Source of the DNA: a virus
Direction: 5' to 3' (one strand)
DNA length: 64,000 bases
Virus record (IMG/VR): IMGVR_UViG_3300035565_000042
Span: 19,394 to 83,393 of that record
Part shown: positions 25,344-32,567 of the stretch, one piece after another
How the letters are laid out: every line of letters starts with the position of its first letter
How positions within the stretch are numbered: position 1 is the stretch's first letter
Notes under the pieces: model-generated
Seen by the model: only the letters and a program-made list of their open reading frames with translations
What the model was told of the DNA's origin: nothing
The model's database searches: none
Translations under genes and position numbers: made by a program

Positions 25344-25829
25344 TCACTCGGCTTCACCTTTATATTTTTTGTAACTGAAAATCTGTGGCTTAATGCCTTC
25401 TCGCCTTAATATAGAATACATGAGGCGTTGCTCCTCGTAGGCACTATGCTCTTGCTGTTTTGCTGGTATAATCTCTTTGATAACTCCCGATGCGCTTATG
25501 TAAAGCAACCCCCAATCTTTAGGTAGTTCAGATTCTTTTATCATGCCTTCGGGACATAAATAACTCCGATATTTACCCAATCCAAATTCAGGGCGCCTTC
25601 TCCAGTATTTCTTTTTATCTGAAAGAAAGTCTGCTCTCGAAATCTTTACCTCGATTAATTGAGTTGACCCCCAGCTAAAGCCAAAAGCATCGGGACTTTC
25701 ACCAACCCTTTCCAACTCACAAACCACATACGGACAAGTGTGGAATGGTTGAATGCCTTGTTTCCGCAAGTAGGATGCAGCCTTAAAACAAAGTTCCCTA
25801 TGTGTAAATGATTTATTCATTTTGTTCAC
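25344..25829 (-). CDS. MmcB-like PD-(D/E)XK protein
   Basis: The product has 161 residues. Glu44 and Asp47 (GESPDAFGF) and Glu60-Val-Lys62 (LIEVKISRADFLSD) form a PD-(D/E)XK active-site pattern of the MmcB-like type, seen in DNA-repair-associated and phage proteins. A small restriction-endonuclease-like fold fits the size. DNA substrate and role are not known. It overlaps the upstream gene by 4 bp. Confidence 0.7.
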   Translation of the reverse strand: MNKMNKSFTHRELCFKAASYLRKQGIQPFHTCPYVVCELERVGESPDAFGFSWGSTQLIEVKISRADFLSDKKKYWRRRPEFGLGKYRSYLCPEGMIKESELPKDWGLLYISASGVIKEIIPAKQQEHSAYEEQRLMYSILRREGIKPQIFSYKKYKGEAE

Positions 25830-26509
25830 TCGGAAATCAAACCGTCTCTCATTGCCTTTGCACCGAGCATCTTAAAGTAATTAGCGTATTTTGTTTCAAA
25901 CATCATCGGAGGGCATTCGTTCGGATAAAACTTCTCAATCTGCTCGTCACCCACCTTCTCATCACTAATCTTATGGCTCTGGAGGGAGGAAAGACGATCA
26001 CGATACCATTCAAAACAATGATTGAAACCGAGAGTATAAATATGCTTCTCTTCGTTTGTATAACCATCCCAAATGTTATTGGCACACTCATCCCTTGCTT
26101 CGACATCCTCTATTATCGCCTTGTCCGGTGTCTCAACCTTATCTGTCATTGTGAAATCTCTCCAACTGGTAGGATGCTTTGGTTCTTCATCGTCCGCCTG
26201 ATCTATTAATGGAACAAGTTTATATCTGAACGTTTCCCCTTTTGGCGGTGTTATCACTATATCAAAATCACCCGTTGGATCTTGCTCTTCATTCATTCTG
26301 TCAATCATCTGATCGGAATGACTCTCTTGCTTAATCCCGTCAATAAAGTCAGCAATACAATCTTTTGCCTTTGCAAGCAAAATAACTGCCTCGGTCAACC
26401 TTTCGTCTGCGCCCGCCTTCTCAACTTCCTGTATGGCGTTATGGATAGCGAGTTCTGCCGGAGTATTTAAGTCCAATCTGTTTCTCCTTGGAATTTCATT
26501 GTTTTTCAT
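25826..26509 (-). CDS. Protein with N-terminal helical hairpin (possible Acb2/Tad1-type)
   Basis: The product has 227 residues. The N-terminal 60 residues (TPAELAIHNAIQEVEKAG, a turn at ADERLT, then EAVILLAKAKDCIADFIDG) form a helical hairpin. The pattern recalls the hairpin of Acb2/Tad1-type proteins, some of which bind cyclic-nucleotide signals of CBASS or Thoeris defence. The rest is acidic with no family recognised; a C-terminal section (YPNECPPMMFETKYANYFKM) may be a second domain. The assignment is a hypothesis from pattern only. Confidence 0.5.
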   Translation of the reverse strand: MKNNEIPRRNRLDLNTPAELAIHNAIQEVEKAGADERLTEAVILLAKAKDCIADFIDGIKQESHSDQMIDRMNEEQDPTGDFDIVITPPKGETFRYKLVPLIDQADDEEPKHPTSWRDFTMTDKVETPDKAIIEDVEARDECANNIWDGYTNEEKHIYTLGFNHCFEWYRDRLSSLQSHKISDEKVGDEQIEKFYPNECPPMMFETKYANYFKMLGAKAMRDGLISE

Positions 26510-26957
26510 ATTCTTCTTTTGTTATTTCAATATATTTGGTTTTGCACATTTTATGATCGTTTGGCGAAACATGACCCTCAGCGATAGGAAGCCAATAAGG
26601 GAATCCGTTAAACTCAAACTTTGTCCCACAATCAACACATTTGAAATATCTTAATGGTTTTGTCTCTGGCTTATCAGGTGCGGATAACTCTGCAATAGCA
26701 TCTAACCTTTCTCTTAAATGGTCAATAAAATTATGACTCAAATCGGTAGTCTCAAGACTTCGAGGAGTGCTACAAAATGTTAACCATTCAATTAATTCAT
26801 CACATAATTTCCGTCTCTCTTTCGAGGGGATAGACTGAGAGGCAAATTCTTCCATTGCCTCAATCGCCTCTTGTTGTGTGAATTTCAATGTATGACCAAA
26901 ATTAGAGTCACTTTTTTGATAAATTTTATCAAGTATTTCTTCTTCTGTCTTTTCCAT
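26496..26957 (-). CDS. Helical protein with C-terminal zinc-binding motif
   Basis: The product has 153 residues. The first 90 are helical. The C-terminal part holds C-V-D-C-G-T-K-F and then H-K-M-C, a pattern that could coordinate zinc. Small zinc proteins of this sort are frequent in phage early regions and usually bind DNA or proteins. It overlaps the next gene by 14 bp; its own start follows an AAACTAATATC leader. Confidence 0.6.
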   Translation of the reverse strand: MEKTEEEILDKIYQKSDSNFGHTLKFTQQEAIEAMEEFASQSIPSKERRKLCDELIEWLTFCSTPRSLETTDLSHNFIDHLRERLDAIAELSAPDKPETKPLRYFKCVDCGTKFEFNGFPYWLPIAEGHVSPNDHKMCKTKYIEITKEEYEKQ

Positions 26958-26961
26958 GATA

Positions 26962-27933
26962 TTAGTTTATTTTAATTCCTGTGATCTCCTCAAATACATT
27001 AGCATCAAAGTTTGGAAGTGCCTTGAGCAGTTTTATATCTTCTTTAGATGCGTCTTTATAGGCTATTGCCCATGCTTCTTTATAACTGACAGTTTTTAAA
27101 TAACCATCAGTCACAAAAGCATCTTTGTTTGACTTCTTCTCATCATCTGTCATATTGCTCCACGAAACCCATGTATCAATATTGATATTATAAATGAAAT
27201 TAGGCTTTGGTGCATTATCCCAAACTTCTCTTTCGCATTCCTTATTGAATACTAAAATAGTATTAGGGGTAATTGAATTAAAGTTCCCTGAGTTTCCGTC
27301 CCCTGAGTTTCCGTTCCCTGAGTTTCCGTTCCCTGAGTTTCTGTACCCTGAGTTTCCGTACCCTGAGTTTCCGTCCCCTGAGTTTCCGTCCCCTGAGTTT
27401 CCGTCCCCTGAGTTTCTGTACCCTGAGTTTCTGTACCCTGAGTTTCTGTTCCCTGAGTTTCCGTTCCCTGAGTTTCTGTACCCTGAGTTTCTGTCCCCTG
27501 AGTTTCCGTACCCTGAGTTTCCGTCCCCTGAGTTTCCGTCCCCTGAGTTTCCGTCCCCTGAGTTTCTGTACCCTGAGTTTCTGTTCCCTGAGTTTCCGTC
27601 CCCTGAGTTTCTGTACCCTGAGTTTCCTATGCCAGAATTAGCAAGAGTTAACATCTCTTCCCACGTCACTTCCCTCACAATGGTTATCTTCTGAGCGCAT
27701 TGCTTATCGCTGTCAAGACCTAATATAATACCCGACAGTATAACTTCAGCAACTTTGTTTTTGGGGTCAAAAGAATAATATGTAAAGCAATCGGATACCT
27801 TCTGACAGGCATGAAATCCACGCTCACACATAGACGGCTCTTCTTTGATTGAATAAGTCTTTCCGGTTTCATATTGAAATCCCCTGTACTTCCAATCAGG
27901 GTCAAATACTTTGTACGCTTTTACTGTTTTCAT
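26962..27933 (-). CDS. DUF7666-like protein with 23 tandem xNSGx pentapeptides
   Basis: The product has 323 residues. Residues 1-100 (VKAYKVFDPDWKYRGFQYE ... CERGFHACQKVSDCFTYYS) look like the DUF7666 domain of Bacteroidota phages. Residues about 102-216 are a run of G/R-N-S-G-Y/D/N/G pentapeptides encoded by 15-bp DNA repeats. The C-terminal 100 residues (YNINIDTWVSWSNMTDDEK and on) form a separate folded part. Regular NSG pentapeptides may stack as a β-helix. Copy number may vary between isolates. The leader is AAACTAAAAACTAACTATATG. Function unknown. Confidence 0.75.
   Translation of the reverse strand: MKTVKAYKVFDPDWKYRGFQYETGKTYSIKEEPSMCERGFHACQKVSDCFTYYSFDPKNKVAEVILSGIILGLDSDKQCAQKITIVREVTWEEMLTLANSGIGNSGYRNSGDGNSGNRNSGYRNSGDGNSGDGNSGDGNSGYGNSGDRNSGYRNSGNGNSGNRNSGYRNSGYRNSGDGNSGDGNSGDGNSGYGNSGYRNSGNGNSGNGNSGDGNSGNFNSITPNTILVFNKECEREVWDNAPKPNFIYNINIDTWVSWSNMTDDEKKSNKDAFVTDGYLKTVSYKEAWAIAYKDASKEDIKLLKALPNFDANVFEEITGIKIN
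27286..27630. repeat. 15-bp minisatellite, 23 units
   Basis: The unit CCCTGAGTTTC(C/T)GT(A/C/T) repeats 23 times without interruption; variation is limited to about two positions per unit. It codes, on the minus strand, for xNSGx pentapeptides. Such uniformity implies recent expansion or gene conversion, and the array is prone to length change by slippage. Confidence 0.95.
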
Positions 27934-27953
27934 ATAGTTAGTTTTTAGTTTGT

Positions 27954-28187
27954 TTATTTGACCTCGGTGATTTCGCTGTTAACAATCAAATTCCTTGTAA
28001 CTTTTGTAGGCTTTAATGCACCCGCCATTTGACTCATTATTTCGAGTTGAATATGTTCCAGCCATCCTAACAACTCCTGAGCTGTAAACCCGTCATTAGT
28101 GCGTTCAACGTGTAGTCCTTCTTCAAAGTCACTGACCTTAATGGTGTAGACTTTTACTGATCTTGGTTTTTTAGTTTCTTTTTCCAT
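27954..28187 (-). CDS. Unknown protein (77 aa)
   Basis: The product has 77 residues from the ATG at 28187, chosen because the longer frame starts inside the intergenic leader. N-terminal Lys/Glu stretch, a β strand pair (VKVYTIKVSDFEEG) and helix (AQELLGWLEHIQLEIM). No family recognised. Probably a small single-domain phage protein. Confidence 0.6.
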   Translation of the reverse strand: MEKETKKPRSVKVYTIKVSDFEEGLHVERTNDGFTAQELLGWLEHIQLEIMSQMAGALKPTKVTRNLIVNSEITEVK

Positions 28188-28241
28188 ATCTTCAATTTGT
28201 GCAATGTATCTTATATCCCATAAAAGGCATGAAGCCAACAG

Positions 28242-28661
28242 TCATTTGAATGTTACCATTCCACTTTCATTATGGACAAACCCTCTATACATGAAATCAG
28301 CATCGCTGATATACGGAGAGATCTTTTCCATATCCACATCATTAAACACTATGTTTCTTAGATGAAGTTCATAGCCAACATATCTTAGAGCTACAGCTGC
28401 AACAACAGCTTCATCGATTGCTCTTCTCATTAAAGCTTTCGAAGTAAACATTCCATCACATTTATTGTAAGTCTCAATGATGTCATGTAAGATCTTGCAT
28501 ATATTCAATAAATGCGAGTCTTGAAGAAGATAGATAAACTCTTCAGTTCCGTCCCTGGATGTCCAGGTCTTTATATCATGATCCTGCAATGGTATTCTGC
28601 AATATACCGGAGTTGTCACGCGCTTGGAGCGATACTGTGCTAATCTGCTGTTTGGTTCCAT
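28242..28661 (-). CDS. Unknown protein (139 aa)
   Basis: The product has 139 residues, α/β, with a helix-rich centre (LLNICKILHDIIETYNKCDG, then RRAIDEAVVAAVALRYVG). No catalytic signature is visible. It stands alone between short spacers in the leftward operon. Family not recognised. Confidence 0.55.
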   Translation of the reverse strand: MEPNSRLAQYRSKRVTTPVYCRIPLQDHDIKTWTSRDGTEEFIYLLQDSHLLNICKILHDIIETYNKCDGMFTSKALMRRAIDEAVVAAVALRYVGYELHLRNIVFNDVDMEKISPYISDADFMYRGFVHNESGMVTFK

Positions 28662-28680
28662 TTCTTGTTATTTAGTATAA

Positions 28681-29169
28681 TCAAGAAAATGATAACTCTT
28701 TTGGATATATGAGCCAGGCAAAGATAATCCGTTTCTTCAAATAGTTCGGATAGTTACAATTGGCATATGCTTCACGGAAAAATGGATTTTCCTGCATGAA
28801 CCACGCAACAAGGAATGGCAGTAAGAACTTGTTAAGAATGCTTACTTTCTTTTTAAAGCTTCGGAATCCGCTTATGAGTATGATAAGTGGATATACCAAG
28901 AGCAATAACAATGAAAACCATCCTACAAGGTAGGAAAGGCCTATCATAGCTATTATCTCTGCCTGTAATATCTCTTCCTGTTGCTTGAGCATAATAGCGT
29001 CCATATTGCCCTGCAAATCGCTTGTAGTGAGTTTTGTCATATGCTTTGATCCGTAGAATATGAATGGATAGATCACCACCGATGTAAAATCTTCATATAT
29101 CTTTCGCCTGAGCAACCATGGCCAGGCAACCTTGAACCCTTTGAGGATATTAAAATGGTACGACTTCAT
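28681..29169 (-). CDS. Membrane protein of unknown function
   Basis: The product has 162 residues. A basic N-terminus with a weakly hydrophobic stretch is followed by a strong hydrophobic segment at residues about 73-100 (IAMIGLSYLVGWFSLLLLL...) and another aromatic, hydrophobic part near 115-130. It overlaps the upstream gene by 20 bp. It should sit in the inner membrane. The leader contains AAAACTAAACACAG. An envelope or exclusion function is only a guess. Confidence 0.6.
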   Translation of the reverse strand: MKSYHFNILKGFKVAWPWLLRRKIYEDFTSVVIYPFIFYGSKHMTKLTTSDLQGNMDAIMLKQQEEILQAEIIAMIGLSYLVGWFSLLLLLVYPLIILISGFRSFKKKVSILNKFLLPFLVAWFMQENPFFREAYANCNYPNYLKKRIIFAWLIYPKELSFS

Positions 29170-29686
29170 TTTTTCTGTGTTTAGTTTTTATTTCTTCCCA
29201 GAATGTGTCCAGAATCATTTCATGGAACATTTTCTTTGGTTTGTATATTACAACAACTCTCTTATCTGCCGGCAACTCTGCAAGAGAGTCTTTAAGTGAT
29301 GTTCTTACAGGGCGTGTCTTAACCAATGCATGATGCAGACATATCAATATTCGATCAAATATCTTCGATTCAAGGAAATGATCATGCTCAATATTTGACA
29401 TTCCTTTTACAACTGATAATGGATCGGGCCGGCCACTTATATCTTTGACAAGGAATTGCTCGTATTCAGCGAATAATTGTTTAATGTCTGCTCTGATATC
29501 GCTTTCACGCATAGTATCAGGGAATACAATGGAATAGCCAAAATATTCCCTGACTATCTGGTAACGATCTTTAAGCGGAAGGCTTTCATAGTGATCAACA
29601 GTCAAGGCTCCTTCTTCCATGATATACGAAACAAACTTGCGCGTGGTATTCGGAGCCAATGACTGCAAGGACTCTATCATTCTCAT
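29150..29686 (-). CDS. Unknown protein (178 aa)
   Basis: The product has 178 residues, mixed α/β, with helix-rich N-terminal half (YQIVREYFGYSI) and a C-terminal KRVVVIYKPKK strand. No motif for a known enzyme is visible. It overlaps the membrane-protein gene downstream by 20 bp, so the two are probably co-translated. Confidence 0.55.
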   Translation of the reverse strand: MRMIESLQSLAPNTTRKFVSYIMEEGALTVDHYESLPLKDRYQIVREYFGYSIVFPDTMRESDIRADIKQLFAEYEQFLVKDISGRPDPLSVVKGMSNIEHDHFLESKIFDRILICLHHALVKTRPVRTSLKDSLAELPADKRVVVIYKPKKMFHEMILDTFWEEIKTKHRKNEVVPF

Positions 29687-29719
29687 GTTTACATGAATCT
29701 TATAAAAATGGAATAATTT

Positions 29720-30583
29720 TTACTCCTTGTATATCTTCAGAAGCGTGGTAATGGCATCGAGTTCAGTATTTGCATCATCAATCCTGGTCTCGAGTTCACG
29801 TATCTCTGCCTGAAGCAATTTCTTCCTGAGGGTAAGATCAATGATCTTATGCTGTTCGGCAGGCTTTTCGATCTTCTCGACATTATCTTTAAAGCTGAAC
29901 TTCCTGTCCTTTATTCTTTTGATGTCCGGAGAGTCTATTGTCTCTGTTGAATTCAGATCTTCCATTTCTGCAAGAGTCTTGAGAGGACTCTGCGTTATAT
30001 TCTCCGGGGAATGTTCATTCATGCCATTAGCCTCTGGATCTTTTATTTCAGCAGGTTGTGATGCGTTCTGAATTTCTTCATGAAAACCACCTTTCTTTTC
30101 TATCATTTTCAGAAGAGAGTCTTCATATATCATTCCGGCCAGTTCAGAAGTATCACTTTCATTGGCAAATTCTCTCCAATCGAATGTGTCAGTCTTGATC
30201 ATGAATGATACTGCCATGTCCTTCACTACAGTGTCGGAAAGCAAACTATAGCTCTTTGTTTTCACAAAAGAGATGTATGCCTGGTTTACTTTTATCTTGT
30301 CTGCCATCTCTCTTTGTTTGCATTTCAGGTCATCGACAATCGCAATGATCATCTCAGCCATCATGTCAACAAGTTGTTTCTTTGTCTCAGCATTCTCAAA
30401 AACGAATCTTTCAGTTGTCATAATATTGTGTTTAATTGGTTCCTGTTTTTCAGTCATATCAGTTGCCGGCACCAGTTCATCACTCACACGCCTAACAATG
30501 GGCGCATGGGATGTGTCTGGTGCATATTTACCAAGAAAAGTATTGTAATCCATTACACATGGATCGGTTTCGTCTGGCATCAT
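29720..30583 (-). CDS. Helix-turn-helix regulator with coiled-coil C-terminus
   Basis: The product has 287 residues. Residues about 87-110 (KQREMADKIKVNQAYISFV) form an XRE-type helix-turn-helix for DNA binding. The middle is acidic and probably disordered. The last 35 residues (LLQAEIRELETRIDDANTE) form a coiled coil for dimerisation. Near the head of the early operon it is a candidate control protein for the 31-34 kb operators. The start could also be an internal ATG (for example MTTERF). The role is inferred. Confidence 0.65.
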   Translation of the reverse strand: MMPDETDPCVMDYNTFLGKYAPDTSHAPIVRRVSDELVPATDMTEKQEPIKHNIMTTERFVFENAETKKQLVDMMAEMIIAIVDDLKCKQREMADKIKVNQAYISFVKTKSYSLLSDTVVKDMAVSFMIKTDTFDWREFANESDTSELAGMIYEDSLLKMIEKKGGFHEEIQNASQPAEIKDPEANGMNEHSPENITQSPLKTLAEMEDLNSTETIDSPDIKRIKDRKFSFKDNVEKIEKPAEQHKIIDLTLRKKLLQAEIRELETRIDDANTELDAITTLLKIYKE

Positions 30584-30593
30584 AGCAATATTG

Positions 30594-30794
30594 TTAGTTG
30601 TTTTCTGTAAGCAGAAGATCTGCAGCCTTCAGAAATGTTTCATCTGAATATTCTTTATCACCAGTACGGTCAAGAAGCTCAAATACCTGATTATTTTTCT
30701 TCAGTGCATCTTCAAAGATATGATCAGATAATGATTCTCTGTCTTTAAAGTTTTCTAATAGCCATTTGTGGTAAGCGGTCAGATTTGTTTTCAT
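30594..30794 (-). CDS. Small helical protein (66 aa)
   Basis: The product has 66 residues, three short helices with an acidic bias (LSDHIFEDALKKNN ... ETFLKAADLLLTENN). It overlaps the lysozyme-like gene upstream by 50 bp, so its start may be a later codon. Family not recognised. Confidence 0.5.
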   Translation of the reverse strand: MKTNLTAYHKWLLENFKDRESLSDHIFEDALKKNNQVFELLDRTGDKEYSDETFLKAADLLLTENN

Positions 30795-31200
30795 AAAGAT
30801 ATGTTTTTACTTTTTTCCAATAATCCTTTGTCTTTGGGCCAGAACCATTCCATTTCCTGGCTATTGTCTCCATATCATTCGGCCCTATCTCATTAGCGTA
30901 ATATAGAAACACTTTCTCCGCTTTATGATAATCTCTCATCTCCCAGAGAGTATATCGTATGCCTGTTCGTTTGTAGTAGTCGTTGAGGCGAACCTGTCTT
31001 ATTTGAAAATAACCGAATGCATATTCATTCCAGTTTATCTTCAGAGTATCAAGATTCGTTTCAACTTTACCAATCGCATATATGATTTTCTTATATGGAT
31101 CTATTGCCTTTGCTTTCTCAATATATAGCGTGGTATATCCTGGTGCAAACAGGATCTTGGCTAACATTAGAAAAGCAATGATTAATAGTGCTTGTTTCAT
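30745..31200 (-). CDS. Exported lysozyme / lytic transglycosylase-like protein
   Basis: The product has 151 residues. Residues 1-19 (MKQALLIIAFLMLAKILFA) form a signal peptide or signal anchor. The mature part matches an SLT/lysozyme layout: catalytic Glu47 in AIGKVETN, then AFGYFQIR (61-68), and a later ARKWNGSGP-type loop before a W-x-K-V helix. Such enzymes cut the glycan of peptidoglycan. It is the first gene of the early operon, far from the lysis cassette at 54-56 kb, so an early role at the cell wall is possible. The leader is AAACCAAAAAGAGAAAG. Confidence 0.7.
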   Translation of the reverse strand: MKQALLIIAFLMLAKILFAPGYTTLYIEKAKAIDPYKKIIYAIGKVETNLDTLKINWNEYAFGYFQIRQVRLNDYYKRTGIRYTLWEMRDYHKAEKVFLYYANEIGPNDMETIARKWNGSGPKTKDYWKKVKTYLYENKSDRLPQMAIRKL

Positions 31201-31279
31201 TCTTTCTCTTTTTGGTTTATACTCAAAATTTCAAAGATGAAATGACTGTAGATATGATAATTTTCGTGAATTGATTTCC

Positions 31280-31294
31280 TATCATTTGACAGGG
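31280..31294 (+). promoter_or_regulatory. Operator-like motif TATCATTTGACAGGG upstream of the early operon
   Basis: The 15-mer occurs here, about 80 bp upstream of the first gene of the long leftward operon, and again exactly at 33773, with close variants at 33793 and 33816 and a coding match at 35719. This placement suggests a binding site for a phage regulator or replication protein. Confidence 0.55.
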
Positions 31295-31351
31295 CATATA
31301 TGTGAATATGTTTCACACAAAGAACTGTATACGGAACAACAAAGATACAAA

Positions 31352-31388
31352 AAAAATGATCCCCCGGTACTAATGACCAGGGAATCAC
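31352..31388 (-). terminator. Terminator of the 31.4-kb gene
   Basis: On the minus strand GATTCCCTGGT, a seven-base loop and ACCGGGGGATC pair with two mismatches, followed by eight T. It closes the transcript of the 190-residue gene and separates it from the early operon. The remaining bases to 31201 hold the operator-like motif and an AT-rich leader. Confidence 0.7.
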
Positions 31389-31415
31389 TCTTTCATCATT
31401 TCACTTGTTTGGTGA

Positions 31416-31988
31416 TTAGCCGTCGATATCTGATGTCTCAACAACTGCAACTGCAGCTTTCTTGAACTGGGATATCCTCAGCTGATCCTTGCCTTCATAG
31501 GGCTCATTGGTGACGTTCACAATGAATTCCTTCTTCTCGGCAATGATTGCATCCAGATCTTCGATACCGGAACCTTCTGCCATTCCCAGTGCAGCAAACA
31601 GCTGGTCCATGATGCCTTCGCATACGGCTGTGTTTGCAGGATCAGGAATTCTGTTCAGTTCCTTGGATTTCGGGTTGACAGCGCAGGCATAGCCTGATAC
31701 GTCTGTGAACTTTCCGCTTTCGATCTCTGCAGCTGAGAGCTTGCTGAATGGTACATAACCTTCCAGGTTGAGCCTGTGGGTTAATCCACCTTTACCTTCA
31801 GTGCTGACAACTGTTATTGCAAGCTGTTCGCAAGGGTTGGTGTAGTCCGGAAGAGTCTCTTTGAGGGTTCCGTCATAGTTGTGAAACGAATCAGTCGGCC
31901 TGAATGATACGAGCCTGACTTTGTTGGCACCGGTAGGCAGTTTTGCGAATACCGGGGTCTTGCTCTTGTAAGAAGCGATTTTTGTCAT
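31416..31988 (-). CDS. 190-residue protein, paralog A (possible ssDNA-binding or abundant early protein)
   Basis: The product has 190 residues and a closely related copy at 34.0 kb. Shared blocks are SYKSKTPVF at the N-terminus, DSFHNYDGT, NPCEQLAITVVS, GGLTHRLNLEGYVPFSKLSA and VNVTNEPYEG(K/R)DQLRIS, ending TSDID. The β-rich middle and acidic end recall OB-fold SSB proteins, but I cannot name the family. The leader (TCTAACCAAAAAGAAAGAAA) and private terminators on both sides imply strong, independent expression. Confidence 0.7.
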   Translation of the reverse strand: MTKIASYKSKTPVFAKLPTGANKVRLVSFRPTDSFHNYDGTLKETLPDYTNPCEQLAITVVSTEGKGGLTHRLNLEGYVPFSKLSAAEIESGKFTDVSGYACAVNPKSKELNRIPDPANTAVCEGIMDQLFAALGMAEGSGIEDLDAIIAEKKEFIVNVTNEPYEGKDQLRISQFKKAAVAVVETSDIDG

Positions 31989-32053
31989 TTTCTTTCTTTT
32001 TGGTTAGACAATTTGAAAATACTCATGATAAAATAATTTACTGGCACATATAT

Positions 32054-32113
32054 CAAAAAAGACGCGGGGGGATCATTGAGAAGGTTAACTCAATAATCGA
32101 CAACCCGCGTCTA
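32054..32113 (-). ncRNA. Structured RNA or elaborate terminator (two nested stems)
   Basis: On the minus strand AGACGCGGG and CCCGCGTCT close a 9-bp outer stem; inside, ATTGAG and CTCAAT form a second 6-bp hairpin. A T-run follows directly. It lies eight bases past the amber-interrupted gene and 66 bp before the start of paralog A. It may be just a terminator, but the inner hairpin makes a small regulatory RNA possible. Confidence 0.6.
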
Positions 32114-32120
32114 AAATAAG

Positions 32121-32357
32121 TCATTGTCTCTGGTCCTCAGGAACGTCTTTCTGGCATTGTTCAGATACCACATCGGACGTGACCTGTCTCACCATTGTGC
32201 ATAACACTTCCTCTGCATTGAATTTATGTACCGTTAACGTTAACGGAACTGCCGTTAAATCTTTATCGGTTGACCGTGTCTTGGTCTATTCCGGTATTTC
32301 ACCGGTGTGAAAGTCTAAACAGGCAATTAAACCTGAAATTATGCGACAATAACTCAT
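32121..32357 (-). pseudogene. Small gene interrupted by an in-frame TAG
   Basis: From the ATG at 32357, 23 sense codons (ending FHTGEIPE) lead to TAG at 32286-32288. The same frame then stays open for 54 further codons (TKTRSTDKD ... VPEDQRQ) to a TGA at 32123-32121, just ahead of a terminator. With the amber read as an amino acid it encodes 78 residues. Several other genes here end in TAG, so whole-genome recoding is unlikely; suppression or gene decay are the options. TTAACGG-type repeats lie inside it. Confidence 0.5.
32231..32260. promoter_or_regulatory. Palindromic operator-like site CCGTTAACGTTAACGG plus half site
   Basis: CCGTTAACGTTAACGG is a perfect 16-bp palindrome, and a further CCGTTAA half site follows at 32252. 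The same TTAACGG half site recurs three times at 33732-33766. Such symmetric spaced half sites are typical of dimeric repressors. It lies within the interrupted small gene. Confidence 0.55.
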
Positions 32358-32401
32358 CGGTTAATTAACCAATAATCGGGAATAAAATAATTTCTTTGCT
32401 A

Positions 32402-32563
32402 TTACTTTCCTCTCTTTTTATGAGGAAACCTGGCACGCATGTTATTTTCTCTTTTACTCTCCTGAGCTGTCATATACTCATGAAGGTCTTTAGCGCCAGA
32501 TGGCGTGAATATATGTCTGCTTTTCAGAAAAGCAAACGTATCCTTGTTACTGAGCTTTGCCAT
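32402..32563 (-). CDS. Small basic protein (53 aa)
   Basis: The frame of 53 codons starts at 32563, 5 bp after the preceding stop. It begins MAKLSNKDTFAFLKSRHIF and ends in a very basic tail (RARFPHKKRGK). The charge suggests nucleic-acid binding. The tight junction supports the call. No family recognised. Confidence 0.6.
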   Translation of the reverse strand: MAKLSNKDTFAFLKSRHIFTPSGAKDLHEYMTAQESKRENNMRARFPHKKRGK

Positions 32564-32567
32564 GATA

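Noticed and set aside
27286-27630. CRISPR-like regular repeats
   Set aside because: Units are 15 bp, contiguous and coding, with no spacers and no cas genes nearby.
27194-27694. A 166-codon plus-strand frame with Pro-Glu-Phe repeats
   Set aside because: It is the complement of the xNSGx repeat array of the real minus-strand gene; the frame is open only because the 15-bp repeat has no stops.
31197-31388. A 63-codon minus-strand frame
   Set aside because: It runs through the terminator at 31352-31388 and the operator-like motif and has no gene-like composition.
32286-32288. Genome-wide amber recoding
   Set aside because: Several well-supported genes end in TAG (for example those ending at 44026, 45234, 54648 and 59608), so TAG works as a stop in this genome.
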